64,000 nucleotides of DNA, from NCBI GenBank assembly GCA_910574455.1, contig CAJSYZ010000005.1:744001-808000 (forward strand), read 5' to 3'. Numbering within the stretch: position 1 is the first letter of the stretch; each line of letters begins with the position of its first letter. Source of the DNA: Trichaptum fuscoviolaceum (taxonomy: Eukaryota; Basidiomycota; Agaricomycetes; Hymenochaetales; Trichaptaceae). Below, piece by piece: positions 9,008-19,906 of the stretch. The position numbers were made by a program, and so were the translations under genes. The notes under the pieces were generated by a model. That model worked only from the letters and a program-made list of their open reading frames with translations, was not told the DNA's origin and searched no databases.

Positions 9008-11108
9008 GACACCAGGACCTCAGATACAGACTGTACCATGGTCTGCCAATGCAATCTTGCGGGCACTGGTCCTAGTTCGCTTTGTTCTCCCTCTGCACCG
9101 CGTACTACTATGCTAATTCGCCCCAAGCAGACTTCGGACGACTAGTTGAGCAGTTCTTGCTTGCGCACTTTCAGCCAGCCCGAAATCAACCTTGGCGTCA
9201 TCTCAGGCACAGGTGACACGCAGGCACGAAGTCGCCCGCGCCATGTCGTTGCAAGCTGTGTTGTCTGTATGACGCGGTGAAGGTAGCTCAGACAATGACG
9301 GGTATCTCATTGCGGGCAAGGAAAGTGTCAATAGCGGTGAGCCTCAGCGACGTCACACTAACCCAATCATCATTTCTTAACTGTGCATTAGCGTATGAGC
9401 TCACTCTCATGCAGGGTTTCAGAATCGAACAGAGGACATTCCATGGTCTATTTGCAGAGAGGGTGTGTATCTTTTCGGGTGCAAATGCTCATAGTTGCAT
9501 TGCAGGTATGGGCGCGTTTGCGCAGAAAAGAAAGCGCAATCTGTGCGGAAGCCCTACACATTGGAACTACAAGGCTGAATGATTGATCGAGGAGGATCTG
9601 CGCTTAGCAGATGTGTCGAGTTCTTGATGTCACTATCCTTTGAATGCTGAGAACATGGCGCGAAGATCGTCCATTCAGGCATGTTTACGGGGTTCAAATT
9701 CTCTCCCCGTCAAAGCGCCCTGCAAGTGCGCAAGTGCGTGTGTCAGGATAGTCCCGTCTACTTAGGGTCAAGTCCATCTGCCAATGGCAAGCAAGGACGA
9801 TGCACAGCAAGCAAACTATGGAAGGTCAATTTCCTGATTGTCCTATTCCAGTCTCTCCATGTTCTGGCACCAGGACTCCAATTACCAGCTCACCGCGTGT
9901 CCGAACAAGCGGCCCCGTAGCAAACCGAACAACTTTGAAAGCCTGCGAAGCGCCAAATAGACGCCCATCTGCGCAGCGAAGATGCTCACTGGCGGGCGTA
10001 CCTGGCAGCTCCGAGCCCTTCGCCGTCACGGTGCTTAAACACAGCTTAAAGGCTAACGGAGACGGAGATGGACGCAGGTAAGTGCGTTCTCGCTGGCGCT
10101 TAACCAGCGCCTGCAACACTGAGAGCTTCAGCTAGCCCATTCCTTCGACGACCACTGCGTGCTTTGCGCCTAGCGTCGGAATTAAGACAGTGTAGGTAGG
10201 CGGTCATGTCATCATTGACATTCTCTCGTCCGAGGGACGCGTATGTGGCCCGAATGTTGAATTCGAAGATTCAACCACGAACGCCACATCTCGGGCAGAG
10301 AGCATCCGGTCGACTGCAGCACTACTCGACCTCCTTGACGTAAGGTAAGTCCCTGTTTGATTACACCATTCTAATGGTGCAGCTGCTACTGATATGTATG
10401 TTTAAATTGATGCACGGACTTGCAAAGGCTGGTCCGTGAATGTTAGAATACAATGCTCGACACCCGGTAACTTCACCAACTACATCCCCGTAAGTTCTAA
10501 CTTCATGGAACTCTAGAACATGCATTAGAGCGGTGCCGAATAGCATATACTATGGGTAAGCTGAGCCGAATTCTCAAGCAGACCTCGGTGTTGTCGATCT
10601 AGCGTATGTAGGCACTAGAATGAGAAATAACATACCTTTACGACTGCAGGAGGTTCGAAACACATGTGAACGAAAGGTAATAACATACCTATATGAGCAC
10701 AGGAGGTTCGAAACACTCACACTATAGCTTCATAGAAAGATACATGACCCCGCTGAAATGACATATCTTAAGTCCGGTCACTTCACCAGCTATTAGGGAA
10801 TTATTTCTCCATATTCTCTACCAGCTTCACACCTATGGTGCTATGCTTATTTGTTTTGGTCTTGATCTACTCAGTGCGATGAAGAGGCTGGGATTCAATG
10901 GTGAAAACTGAGATGCCCTGATTTAGGCATTTGAGCTTTTGCGCGTCTTGCGCAACCTTTCTTGCACGCCGACCACGACCATGGCTACACCATGATATGC
11001 AATTCATCCATTTTACCCATCGCCACCCATCTTATATCTATGTCAAGACTCAGTTCACCTCACCGGACCATCTCACCAAGTTTGCAAGTTGATAGAGATG
11101 AGCACTTT
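9008..11108 (+). repeat. Degenerate block 3 of U1
   Basis: Same order again, over about 2.1 kb: GACACCAGGACCTCAG 9008; GTTGAAT/ATTCAAC 10256-10275; hairpin CACGGAC/GTCCGTG 10413-10438; GGTAACTTCACCAACTAC about 10467; TTTAGGCATTTGAGC about 10922; GATAGAGATGAGCAC 11091. Extra copies of GACACCAGGACCTCAG-like sequence lie nearby (about 8685 and 11171), so the motif itself was once internally repeated. Confidence 0.6.
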
Positions 11109-11676
11109 TCATGGTGCAGTTTTCACGGCGCCCACACCCCGAATCTGCGTTCAAGCTATTCACGCATCATGCCAGCAACACCAGGACCTCAGATAGCATT
11201 CGGGCTCTGGTTCTGACTTGTTTTGCGCCGATTGCCAACTTGCGCCAACTGGGGCTTGCGTGATCAGGACATGGCTGATGTTACTGTCTGCGCAGTTGAA
11301 TCCACACTTGAACTTGCAGCAAATGTCGGATGTGTGCCGTCACTCTTGCAGGCGCTAGTTCTGGTTCACAATCGTAGTTCAAATTCCAGAATCATCTCTG
11401 TGTCTCGGAGTTTAATTCACTGTTTTGGATCCTACTACGCATGGTGCGTCATATCTGCCTTTCCCGCTTGCGCACCCAGCTTTGCGTTCCGTAGACATGC
11501 CTGAATGGACGATCTTTGCGATATCAACATAGAGAACTCGTTCTTGTGAGCATCCTTGCTCCCGCTTGGGTTCCCGGGTATTCCAAGTCCCGCATGCAAG
11601 GGAATCCTATTCCCTTTCTCTACTACTGACATCTTCGTGACACCGTGATACTTGTTTTATCTATCTATAGCACCAA

Positions 11677-12668
11677 GATAAGTAGATCGCTTGCACACTT
11701 GCCTGTACCGAATAGAATAACAGCAAACATATTGTGCTGTTTGGGAGCTCACTGGCAGGCTCTGCATATACAGATGTTCAAGTGCTCTGTGATTTGAGCT
11801 TGTATTCACTGTATAAAATATACATTGTTTCTATTCTATATCTAATGAGAGCTGGCAAGTGGGCCTTCGTGCACAGTGCACATACGACAGAAATAGCACT
11901 ACTCGGAGATCAAGTCTTGTAGCGAGTAGAATACTGTTGTGTTGTTCGGGAGCTCTGCATGCCAGTGTGCAACATTGGACTCAACTGTAGTCCTGTGTAG
12001 TTGAGCTCAAATTCTCTTTTAATAATATTCTTTTCTCATTTACAAGGCAATATATATATGTTTTGAAAGCGGGGGAGCGGCACATTCACGCACGGTGAAA
12101 GTGCAGTATGAACCAGAGACCCGAAGAGAGTGATTCTGCTCGGGTTGCTCATTCGGCGGATAGAATTCTGGGTTGAGGCGAACTGCGATAAGCAGAACAT
12201 ATATAAGGAGCCCAAATACACTGTGTTCCCCATGTCTATGGACTACCTACTCGCTGTCCCCGCATCGTCGAGCCTCCCCATCCGACTTGAAAGTTTGACG
12301 TGGTGTCTGCGGTAAGTCGATTCGCCTGTTAATTACTAGTTAGCGATTCTAACCCTACCTTTGTAGCGCCAGGTGATTGCGGACACCAAACCGCCGACTG
12401 TGCAGTTTGACGTGGTGACCGGCCTCGCGCAATGGTCGCCCATTTGCCGTCGAGCTTCGGTTTGACGTGGTAATGCACTTCGTAGATAGCAATACCTGTA
12501 CATAGAGGGGGAGACTATTGTCAATTTTTTACTAAAGAGTAGACGGACGAAAAGGAGAAAGCCAAAATTCTGCCATTTTGTCGCGCCGTCCTAACCCTAA
12601 TCCGAGAGGCAACCTGTGCCTGGAATCCGTTCGTGTCCGTAAATCATTCAAGTTGCCGAGTAGCAGAT
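11677..12668 (+). repeat. Junction spacer J1
   Basis: About 1 kb found only between units, absent to the left of U1. It contains TATAAAATA (11812-11820), TATATAA (12200-12206), a possible small spliced frame, three copies of GTTTGACGTGGTR (12293, 12405, 12460), a purine tract AGAGGGGGAGA (12504-12514), CCTAACCCTAA (12590-12600), and a 35-bp copy (12614-12648) of the sequence at 2432-2466. It was probably acquired or assembled when the first duplication formed. Confidence 0.75.
12232..12376 (+). CDS. Possible small spliced ORF in junction spacer (29 aa)
   Basis: An ATG at 12232 lies 26 bp after a TATATAA box. The frame runs 80 nt to a donor GTAAGT (12312), then a 55-nt intron with CTAAC and TTTGTAG, then 10 nt to TGA: 29 residues starting MSMDYLLAV. 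The promoter and splice signals are good, but the peptide is short and matches nothing I know. The same frame is kept in the other spacers at 17907, 29522, 41139 and 59472. This may be chance, or the 5' piece of a lost gene. Confidence 0.25.
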
Positions 12669-12805
12669 GCGACAGAACACAGTGACGTATCCCATACATC
12701 CTCGCTACTCTTTGAAAGCCTCCGCGTCGCCCACCACTCAGCTCGGCGCCTAACTTGCAATCTCTTCACTTCTTGCTCAACGACTGTCTCAGAGTCAAGC
12801 GACAT
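12644..12805 (-). pseudogene. EMI1-like remnant, U2
   Basis: The first 18 codons of the EMI1-like gene are fused in frame to codon 85 onward (RRRAEWW...), then run off into a new 3' end, giving 53 codons. The missing 250 bp held all four cysteines and the intron; about 7 nt of filler sits at the joint. The frame is open, but the defining domain is gone. Confidence 0.75.
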
Positions 12806-12914
12806 GGTAAGAGGTAACGTTTGACGCGTCCCAATTGAATGGGAAGACTCCGTTCGGAGTTCTAAACGCGTATAATTGAAGATCGCTCTTGAAGGCTGTG
12901 ATGATTCGAGAAAA

Positions 12915-13686
12915 ATGTCTCTTCACCCATCCATCTCGGACGCGCAGCTTGCGGAGTCGGCGACAAATTGCAGCCAATGTGGAATCAGTGACCTGCAGGA
13001 AAGCAACTGTTACGGTGTGCAAGGTGTAAGGTATGTACCATCTTGCATTCCCAATTGATATACTCAAATCAATGTTATTGCTATGCGTGAACAGTGGACT
13101 CGTTATTGTGTGAGCTCCCAGCCTCTAAACTCCAAACTATTCTTTCTAACTTATCTCGTTCGGGAGACAGAGTGTGGAATGTCAGAAACAAGAGTGGCCG
13201 ACGCACAAAATCAAATGCGATGTGAATGCGAATACCGCACGGGCACTCGCGGCCGATCCCTCTAAGCACCCAAACCTGCTGCCAGACTTCCGGGCCTGGC
13301 TTTCCACTGTCATCCGGCCTATTGCCTGGTGCAGTCTTAATGCACTGGAAGCCAAACCCAAACTCCGAGACCTCTCCAAGAAAGCGTTCCTCATCGAACT
13401 CACGCACGTCCCCAACGCGTCGACGCTGCGGGAGAAGTTTGTTCTGAAGGAATACTCTGTGCAGACGCGCGCGCTTGCGCAAGCTGCGGTCGCCAGCGAC
13501 AAGAACATCGCGCATGAGTTTGAGAAGATGTCGGGCAAGACGAGTGTTGCTACGACGATCATCAAGGCGGGCGCGTTGGTGAAAGTGATTGGCTTTGACG
13601 CATCAAACGAAGCGCTTGCTGCTCATGACCATAGTGACGAATGGAGACCAATACTTGATAAGGCTCTGCGAGGGGAATTGACTTAG
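12915..13686 (+). pseudogene. MYND-finger gene copy, U2, damaged exon 1
   Basis: Exon 2 (13095-13109) and exon 3 (13171-13686) match copy 1, with Ser for Cys in AAVASDKN. Exon 1 lacks 13 bp, so splicing at the usual GTATGT (13031) shifts the frame and loses the LLRCARCK part of the finger. A second donor, GTAAGG, 5 nt upstream (13026) would restore the frame (111-nt exon 1) and give a finger with C19/C22, one altered Cys, then RYCSVECQ. Zinc binding at the second site would be lost. It could be expressed in altered form or be dead. Confidence 0.65.
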
Positions 13687-14231
13687 ATTTTGAACGCTCT
13701 ACGCATGTCCATCCTCTCGAAAGGGTTTGGACAATAATGTGAAGTTCTTGTCCGATATATTTCTGTCTTTTTGGTACAGTTTTGGAATTTGTTTTGTAAA
13801 GTTTTGTAGTCCTCCTTCAAGTTGCCGTTGATAACAGTAGACGTACTTCGTTTTTTTTAGTTGTTTGTGTAGTATGAGAGTGCCAGTGATGTTATCCATC
13901 CGGTGACCCTGCCAGTGACTTAGAATGTTTGAATTCGTTCGCTTCCTCTTGCGCTCATCAAAACACAACGTTGCGCTTTGGTGCTCGTTGGAGACGATGG
14001 CGGGGGGCTGTGCATGAAAAGCAATTGAAAAAACTGAAGATCTGTGCCTGGAATCCGTTCGTGTCCGTAAATCATTGCCGAGTTGCGGCAACGGATGTGT
14101 ATAATTATGCGTTATAGCAGATAAAGGCAACGTATCAAAGCCCTCACTGTCGTTCTCCTTCATTTTGCTCAACAGCCAACGTCTATCCGACCCTCGTCAA
14201 TCATTATCCTACATTTACAAGACAGCAAAGC

Positions 14232-15674
14232 ATGCCCCCGCTTAGACTTCCAGGCGATGAAGGTGGAGGCTTCAAGATCTCGTTCTGGGGCTTGGTAGCC
14301 GCTACTATGGCTGCTTTGAAGCTCAAAGAGCACTATGATGACAACTGTGAGTTTTTTTTTGATTGTGAACTCACAGAGAGTTCATGGCCGTTCCAGATCG
14401 AACAGTTCCCAGTGACTCTGAAGCAAATCCGCTCGCACCCCCGTCTTACAGAGATGACGACGATGCCGACGCACAGAGTGCCATCGCGTTAGATACCACA
14501 ATCCCAACACGCGCAAAAGTTAAGCGCAATCGGAGGAAATGTGTTTGCTGTGGTCTAAAGTACGTTTACATATCGAGAGACCGTTGCGAATCTAACCGTT
14601 GGTATTACTTCAGCTGCACACTCTTCTGCAAGGCGCTCGGCATTGTCACTCTCATTTTTGTCGTTTGGAACGGCTTCAAACTCATTAGATGGGCTATCAC
14701 TGTCAGTGCATGATCTACCATCATTCAATAAACTCTAAATCTCATCAATATACTATGTCTAGCCTGCACCCACCGGCCTCGAGGGAATGCCGGAGTACAG
14801 CAAGTCTCTCGGTTGTCTTGACGCGAAGCACTTCTACCAAGACAGTGACAAGGGCACCTTTTATACCATCACACCGAGCGAAAATGGAGTTGACCATGAA
14901 CTGTACGTCGACGGCGGCGCAGTCGGCACCATTATCATCGCACCGAGTAGCACTGCACAAGATACGACCATCAAAGTCCTTGCGCGCGTCAGCTCGAGCG
15001 ACGCCTCACTTCTCTCCAAGTTGCAAATCGCCACGCCTGGTTCGTCCATCCCGAAGCCATTCCGAATTCGCAGCGACAGCTATTTCGCACTCACATCGCC
15101 GGACAAGTCCGAGCTTGTTGCGGGGACGTGTATGCGTTATGACCTTACCATCTACATACCGCCGACTCTGCGAGGCTTGACAATCTCAGCGCTTTCCGTC
15201 GCGCAAGTCAAATTCTCCGATGACTTCATCGCGGACCCGCGTGAGCTGGGGTCGCTGAAGGTGAAGCTGTCGGACATCGACGAGCGCAATATGTTCCTCC
15301 CAACCGGCCGCCTTGCTGCAGATAACACGAATATCGACTTAAGCGGTGGCTACATCGTGGGTGAGCTCGCACTCGCGAACAGCACGGAAATCAAGACTTC
15401 CTTCAGCTCTGCGGTCACGAAGCTGACCGTCAAGACAACCGCATACAATATCCATGCACCTGGCAGTGAGCAGTCTGAGCGTGGAGCAACAGCGTACCTC
15501 AACACGATAACAGGCAACGGCCGGTCGGATTTCATCTTTGAGAACACCGTCAGTCGTCCCATCCGAAGTGACCACGGTACACGAGGATGGGGAGACTTGT
15601 ACAAAAAGGCGAATTTCAACGGCAAGATTGATCTCAACGCAAAATCGTTCACTGCGCCGTGTCGGGGACCCTAA
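14232..15674 (+). CDS. Membrane protein with beta-rich outer domain, copy 2
   Basis: Exons 14232-14346, 14397-14559, 14614-14701 and 14763-15674; 425 aa, open throughout. It differs from copy 1 by Glu for Asp in the N-terminal GDEGGG and by changes inside introns 1 and 2 (a T-run in intron 1). The coding part of exon 4 appears identical to copy 1. Confidence 0.7.
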
Positions 15675-15701
15675 ACAACAACTACTGACATTTTTTTTTA
15701 G

Positions 15702-16121
15702 CAAAACGTTAATCACTACCTATATGACTCTCCAACTGTGCACCGGGAACTCGTCATCGAGGATGAAGATCCTGATGACTTCCCTGCGCAGCCTACCCCT
15801 CCCCCTCGGAATGCTCGAGGTACTATTTCTGGTCTTCCCACTCCAAGTACACAAACACCTACGCAACATTCTGCTGCAGCTCCTCCTATGCGTGCGCCAC
15901 ATGGATCCGATGCACCCTCAGACCTTTCTCTTGCCACTGACTCGAGCGGGCATCACATTCCCGTTATCTTTTCTGATGCAGAAACCCGCAATCCTTTCCG
16001 ACCGGATTTATTCCCGACGAGTCCATTTGGAACACCAATCAAAGAACGCCCTCTGCCACAACAAGACGAAGAGCACGTTTTGTACCGGAATCCACTTGGT
16101 AGTGCGGAGAGGTCGAGGTAG
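15702..16121 (+). CDS. Pro/Ser/Thr-rich open exon, U2
   Basis: Same frame and length as at 4084-4503, with no disabling change. Confidence 0.33.
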   Translation, partial: QNVNHYLYDSPTVHRELVIEDEDPDDFPAQPTPPPRNARGTISGLPTPSTQTPTQHSAAAPPMRAPHGSDAPSDLSLATDSSGHHIPVIFSDAETRNPFRPDLFPTSPFGTPIKERPLPQQDEEHVLYRNPLGSAERSR

Positions 16122-17350
16122 CGAGTTCAGCAGCACAACTGTCGGCGACAGAGAATCGAGTTGGGCTCGTGAGTGTCATCATTTCGCTTTTGACACATCT
16201 CTGACATATGCTTGCAAGTTCCGGCAATACCACTTGAGATGAGAGACGGCGAAATAAGTTGGGGTGCGCAACCAGGTGAGTATTTGCACTACCAATACGA
16301 CTCTCCAATTGTGCACCGGGGGCGTCGAAGGCGAATGCAGGGTTGGCTATCGTCTACATGGTAAGTGAATGGCTCTGATAGAGTCCTACCGAATAGCTGG
16401 TAAGTGTTTCCAACCCCCTTCCGTTATCTCACACCGGTACACTTATATCCGGTAACTTCACCAACTACGTAGGCAATAACTTCTCTATCTTGACTCCTGT
16501 ATTTTGAATTAGAACTGCAATAGACGGATTTGAGCTTTCGCCGAACTTGCGCGACCTATGGCATCTCTACTGCAACAAGGTGCCGAGTCAGCGACACCAA
16601 GACCTCAGATAGCTTCTGCGCCTCGCACTATGTCAATCTCTCACTGGTGACAATACCAACTCGCGAGCACTAGTTCTAGTTCGCGTACCATCTTCGCGGG
16701 CGCGCTCTCATCGAACGGAAACCTCACGCGCGTCAGCCAGTGAGTCAATGGCTCTCGAAAACAAACTAGAACTCTAGTTTGCGTTCTTGCTTCGCGCAGA
16801 CCCCACTTGAAGCCAAACCGCGGGCCCGAACAAGTGGGCCCCGTAGCAAACCGAATAGGTGTCCGTCTGCACAGCAACAGCGACACTGCCGCGCCTTCGA
16901 GGCCTTCGCCGTGAAGAGCCTCAAGCACACCTAAAAGCCTAACGGACTCGGAGACGAACGCAAGACGGTGTGTTCTCACTGGCGCTTACCCAGCGCCTAC
17001 GAGCCCGGGAGCTCCAGCTCTCGAGGAGCACGGTGTGCTCCAAGCAGAGCACCGGAATTAAGACAGAGTATGCAGGCTGTCATGTCGTCAACGAAATACT
17101 CTCATCCGAGGGACGAGGGGACGCGAATCTAGCCCGAAGGTTGAATTCGAATATTCAACCATGAACGCCACATCTCGGTGAGAGGGTGTCCGGGCGATTA
17201 CAGATACATTCAACCTCCTCAACGTAAGGTAGGTGCCTGTTTCATTACATCAATCTAATGGTGCATTTGCTACTAATGCATGTGTTGAATATGATTCACG
17301 GACGTGCAGAGGCTAGTCCGTGAATGCTAGACTACGATGTTCGACACCCG
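16122..17350 (+). repeat. Truncated decayed region of U2
   Basis: Holds only the start of block 1, including the inverted repeat near 17139 and the TTCACGGAC hairpin near 17295. It then ends at ACACCCG and joins the spacer. No gene is seen. Confidence 0.65.
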
Positions 17351-18343
17351 GATAAGTAGATCGCTTGCACACTTGCCTGTACCGAATAGAATAACAGCAA
17401 ACATATTGTGCTGTTTGGGAGCTCACTGGCAGGCTCTGCATATACAGATGTTCAAGTGCTCTGTGATTTGAGCTTGTATTCACTGTATAAAATATACATT
17501 GTTTCTATTCTATATCTAATGAGAGCTGGCAAGTGGGCCTTCGTGCACAGTGCACATACGACAGAAATAGCAACTACTCGGAGATCAAGTCTTGTAGCGA
17601 GTAGAATACTGTTGTGTTGTTCGGGAGCTCTGCATGCCAGTGTGCAACATTGGACTCAACTGTAGTCCTGTGTAGTTGAGCTCAAATTCTCTTTTAATAA
17701 TATTCTTTTCTCATTTACAAGGCAATATATATATGTTTTGAAAGCGGGGGAGCGGCACATTCACGCACGGTGAAAGTGCAGTATGAACCAGAGACCCGAA
17801 GAGAGTGATTCTGCTCGGGTTGCTCATTCGGCGGATAGAATTCTGGGTTGAGGCGAACTGCGATAAGCAGAACATATATAAGGAGCCCAAATACACTGTG
17901 TTCCCCATGTCTATGGACTACCTACTCGCTGTCCCCGCATCGTCGAGCCTCCCCATCCGACTTGAAAGTTTGACGTGGTGTCTGCGGTAAGTCGATTCGC
18001 CTGTTAATTACTAGTTAGCGATTCTAACCCTACCTTTGTAGCGCCAGGTGATTGCGGACACCAAACCGCCGACTGTGCAGTTTGACGTGGTGACCGGCCT
18101 CGCGCAATGGTCGCCCATTTGCCGTCGAGCTTCGGTTTGACGTGGTAATGCACTTCGTAGATAGCAATACCTGTACATAGAGGGGGAGACTATTGTCAAT
18201 TTTTTACTAAAGAGTAGACGGACGAAAAGGAGAAAGCCAAAATTCTGCCATTTTGTCGCGCCGTCCTAACCCTAATCCGAGAGGCAACCTGTGCCTGGAA
18301 TCCGTTCGTGTCCGTAAATCATTCAAGTTGCCGAGTAGCAGAT
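17351..18343 (+). repeat. Junction spacer J2
   Basis: Near-identical to J1 except for one extra A near 17573. The small spliced frame lies at 17907-18051. Confidence 0.75.
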
Positions 18344-18480
18344 GCGACAGAACACAGTGACGTATCCCATACATCCTCGCTACTCTTTGAAAGCCTCCGC
18401 GTCGCCCACCACTCAGCTCGGCGCCTAACTTGCAATCTCTTCACTTCTTGCTCAACGACTGTCTCAGAGTCAAGCGACAT
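18319..18480 (-). pseudogene. EMI1-like remnant, U3
   Basis: The same 53-codon fused remnant as in U2, with the identical joint; no cysteine motif remains. Confidence 0.75.
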
Positions 18481-18589
18481 GGTAAGAGGTAACGTTTGAC
18501 GCGTCCCAATTGAATGGGAAGACTCCGTTCGGAGTTCTAAACGCGTATAATTGAAGATCGCTCTTGAAGGCTGTGATGATTCGAGAAAA

Positions 18590-19361
18590 ATGTCTCTTCA
18601 CCCATCCATCTCGGACGCGCAGCTTGCGGAGTCGGCGACAAATTGCAGCCAATGTGGAATCAGTGACCTGCAGGAAAGCAACTGTTACGGTGTGCAAGGT
18701 GTAAGGTATGTACCATCTTGCATTCCCAATTGATATACTCAAATCAATGTTATTGCTATGCGTGAACAGTGGACTCGTTATTGTGTGAGCTCCCAGCCTC
18801 TAAACTCCAAACTATTCTTTCTAACTTATCTCGTTCGGGAGACAGAGTGTGGAATGTCAGAAACAAGAGTGGCCGACGCACAAAATCAAATGCGATGTGA
18901 ATGCGAATACCGCACGGGCACTCGCGGCCGATCCCTCTAAGCACCCAAACCTGCTGCCAGACTTCCGGGCCTGGCTTTCCACTGTCATCCGGCCTATTGC
19001 CTGGTGCAGTCTTAATGCACTGGAAGCCAAACCCAAACTCCGAGACCTCTCCAAGAAAGCGTTCCTCATCGAACTCACGCACGTCCCCAACGCGTCGACG
19101 CTGCGGGAGAAGTTTGTTCTGAAGGAATACTCTGTGCAGACGCGCGCGCTTGCGCAAGCTGCGGTCGCCAGCGACAAGAACATCGCGCATGAGTTTGAGA
19201 AGATGTCGGGCAAGACGAGTGTTGCTACGACGATCATCAAGGCGGGCGCGTTGGTGAAAGTGATTGGCTTTGACGCATCAAACGAAGCGCTTGCTGCTCA
19301 TGACCATAGTGACGAATGGAGACCAATACTTGATAAGGCTCTGCGAGGGGAATTGACTTAG
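18590..19361 (+). pseudogene. MYND-finger gene copy, U3, damaged exon 1
   Basis: Carries the shared 13-bp loss. Exon 2 is 18770-18784 and exon 3 is 18846-19361. The frame-restoring GTAAGG donor is at 18701. Confidence 0.65.
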
Positions 19362-19906
19362 ATTTTGAACGCTCTACGCATGTCCATCCTCTCGAAAGGG
19401 TTTGGACAATAATGTGAAGTTCTTGTCCGATATATTTCTGTCTTTTTGGTACAGTTTTGGAATTTGTTTTGTAAAGTTTTGTAGTCCTCCTTCAAGTTGC
19501 CGTTGATAACAGTAGACGTACTTCGTTTTTTTTAGTTGTTTGTGTAGTATGAGAGTGCCAGTGATGTTATCCATCCGGTGACCCTGCCAGTGACTTAGAA
19601 TGTTTGAATTCGTTCGCTTCCTCTTGCGCTCATCAAAACACAACGTTGCGCTTTGGTGCTCGTTGGAGACGATGGCGGGGGGCTGTGCATGAAAAGCAAT
19701 TGAAAAAACTGAAGATCTGTGCCTGGAATCCGTTCGTGTCCGTAAATCATTGCCGAGTTGCGGCAACGGATGTGTATAATTATGCGTTATAGCAGATAAA
19801 GGCAACGTATCAAAGCCCTCACTGTCGTTCTCCTTCATTTTGCTCAACAGCCAACGTCTATCCGACCCTCGTCAATCATTATCCTACATTTACAAGACAG
19901 CAAAGC

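Larger units (their letters stand above)
4504..11676 (+). repeat. Decayed region of U1: three diverged copies of one block
   Basis: No intact gene is visible in 7.2 kb, but the same ordered set of landmarks occurs three times: a GACACCARGACCTCAG motif, a GTTGAAT...ATTCAAC inverted repeat, an ACGGAC...GTCCGT hairpin, GGTAACTTCACCAACTAC, a TTTGAGCTTT segment, and GATAGAGATGAGCAC. Recoverable frames read low-complexity peptides such as ATPGPQI and GASSSSRP, broken by stops and shifts. I read this as an old triplication of one gene-like block, now dead. A further short exon-like piece at 4624-4740 repeats the start of the Pro-rich exon. Confidence 0.65.
782..12668 (+). repeat. Tandem unit U1 (leftmost, least damaged)
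   Basis: Homology with the other units starts at about 782, just inside the stop codon of the EMI1-like gene. U1 is about 250 bp longer than the other full units because its EMI1-like gene is intact. The head-to-tail order EMI1-like / MYND / membrane protein / Pro-rich exon / decayed blocks / junction spacer is then repeated. Confidence 0.9.
12669..18343 (+). repeat. Tandem unit U2 (short, 5.68 kb)
   Basis: Colinear with the other units up to 17350, where it jumps straight into the junction spacer. Relative to U1 it lacks the 5,944 bp equal to 5733-11676, that is, most of block 1 and all of blocks 2 and 3. The breakpoint shows at most 1 bp of shared sequence (G). Confidence 0.9.

Noticed and set aside
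9800..10081. Protein-kinase-like AVKVL / AVTVLKH segment in the degenerate blocks
   Set aside because: No glycine loop, HRD or DFG motif can be found nearby in any frame; the likeness is a short chance match.
4504..11676. Regularly spaced repeats considered as CRISPR or satellite DNA
   Set aside because: The repeats are long, diverged and irregularly spaced, and the genome is eukaryotic.
13081..13515. 144- and 127-codon minus-strand frames opposite the MYND exon 3
   Set aside because: They are antisense shadows of the MYND exon with no family motifs.
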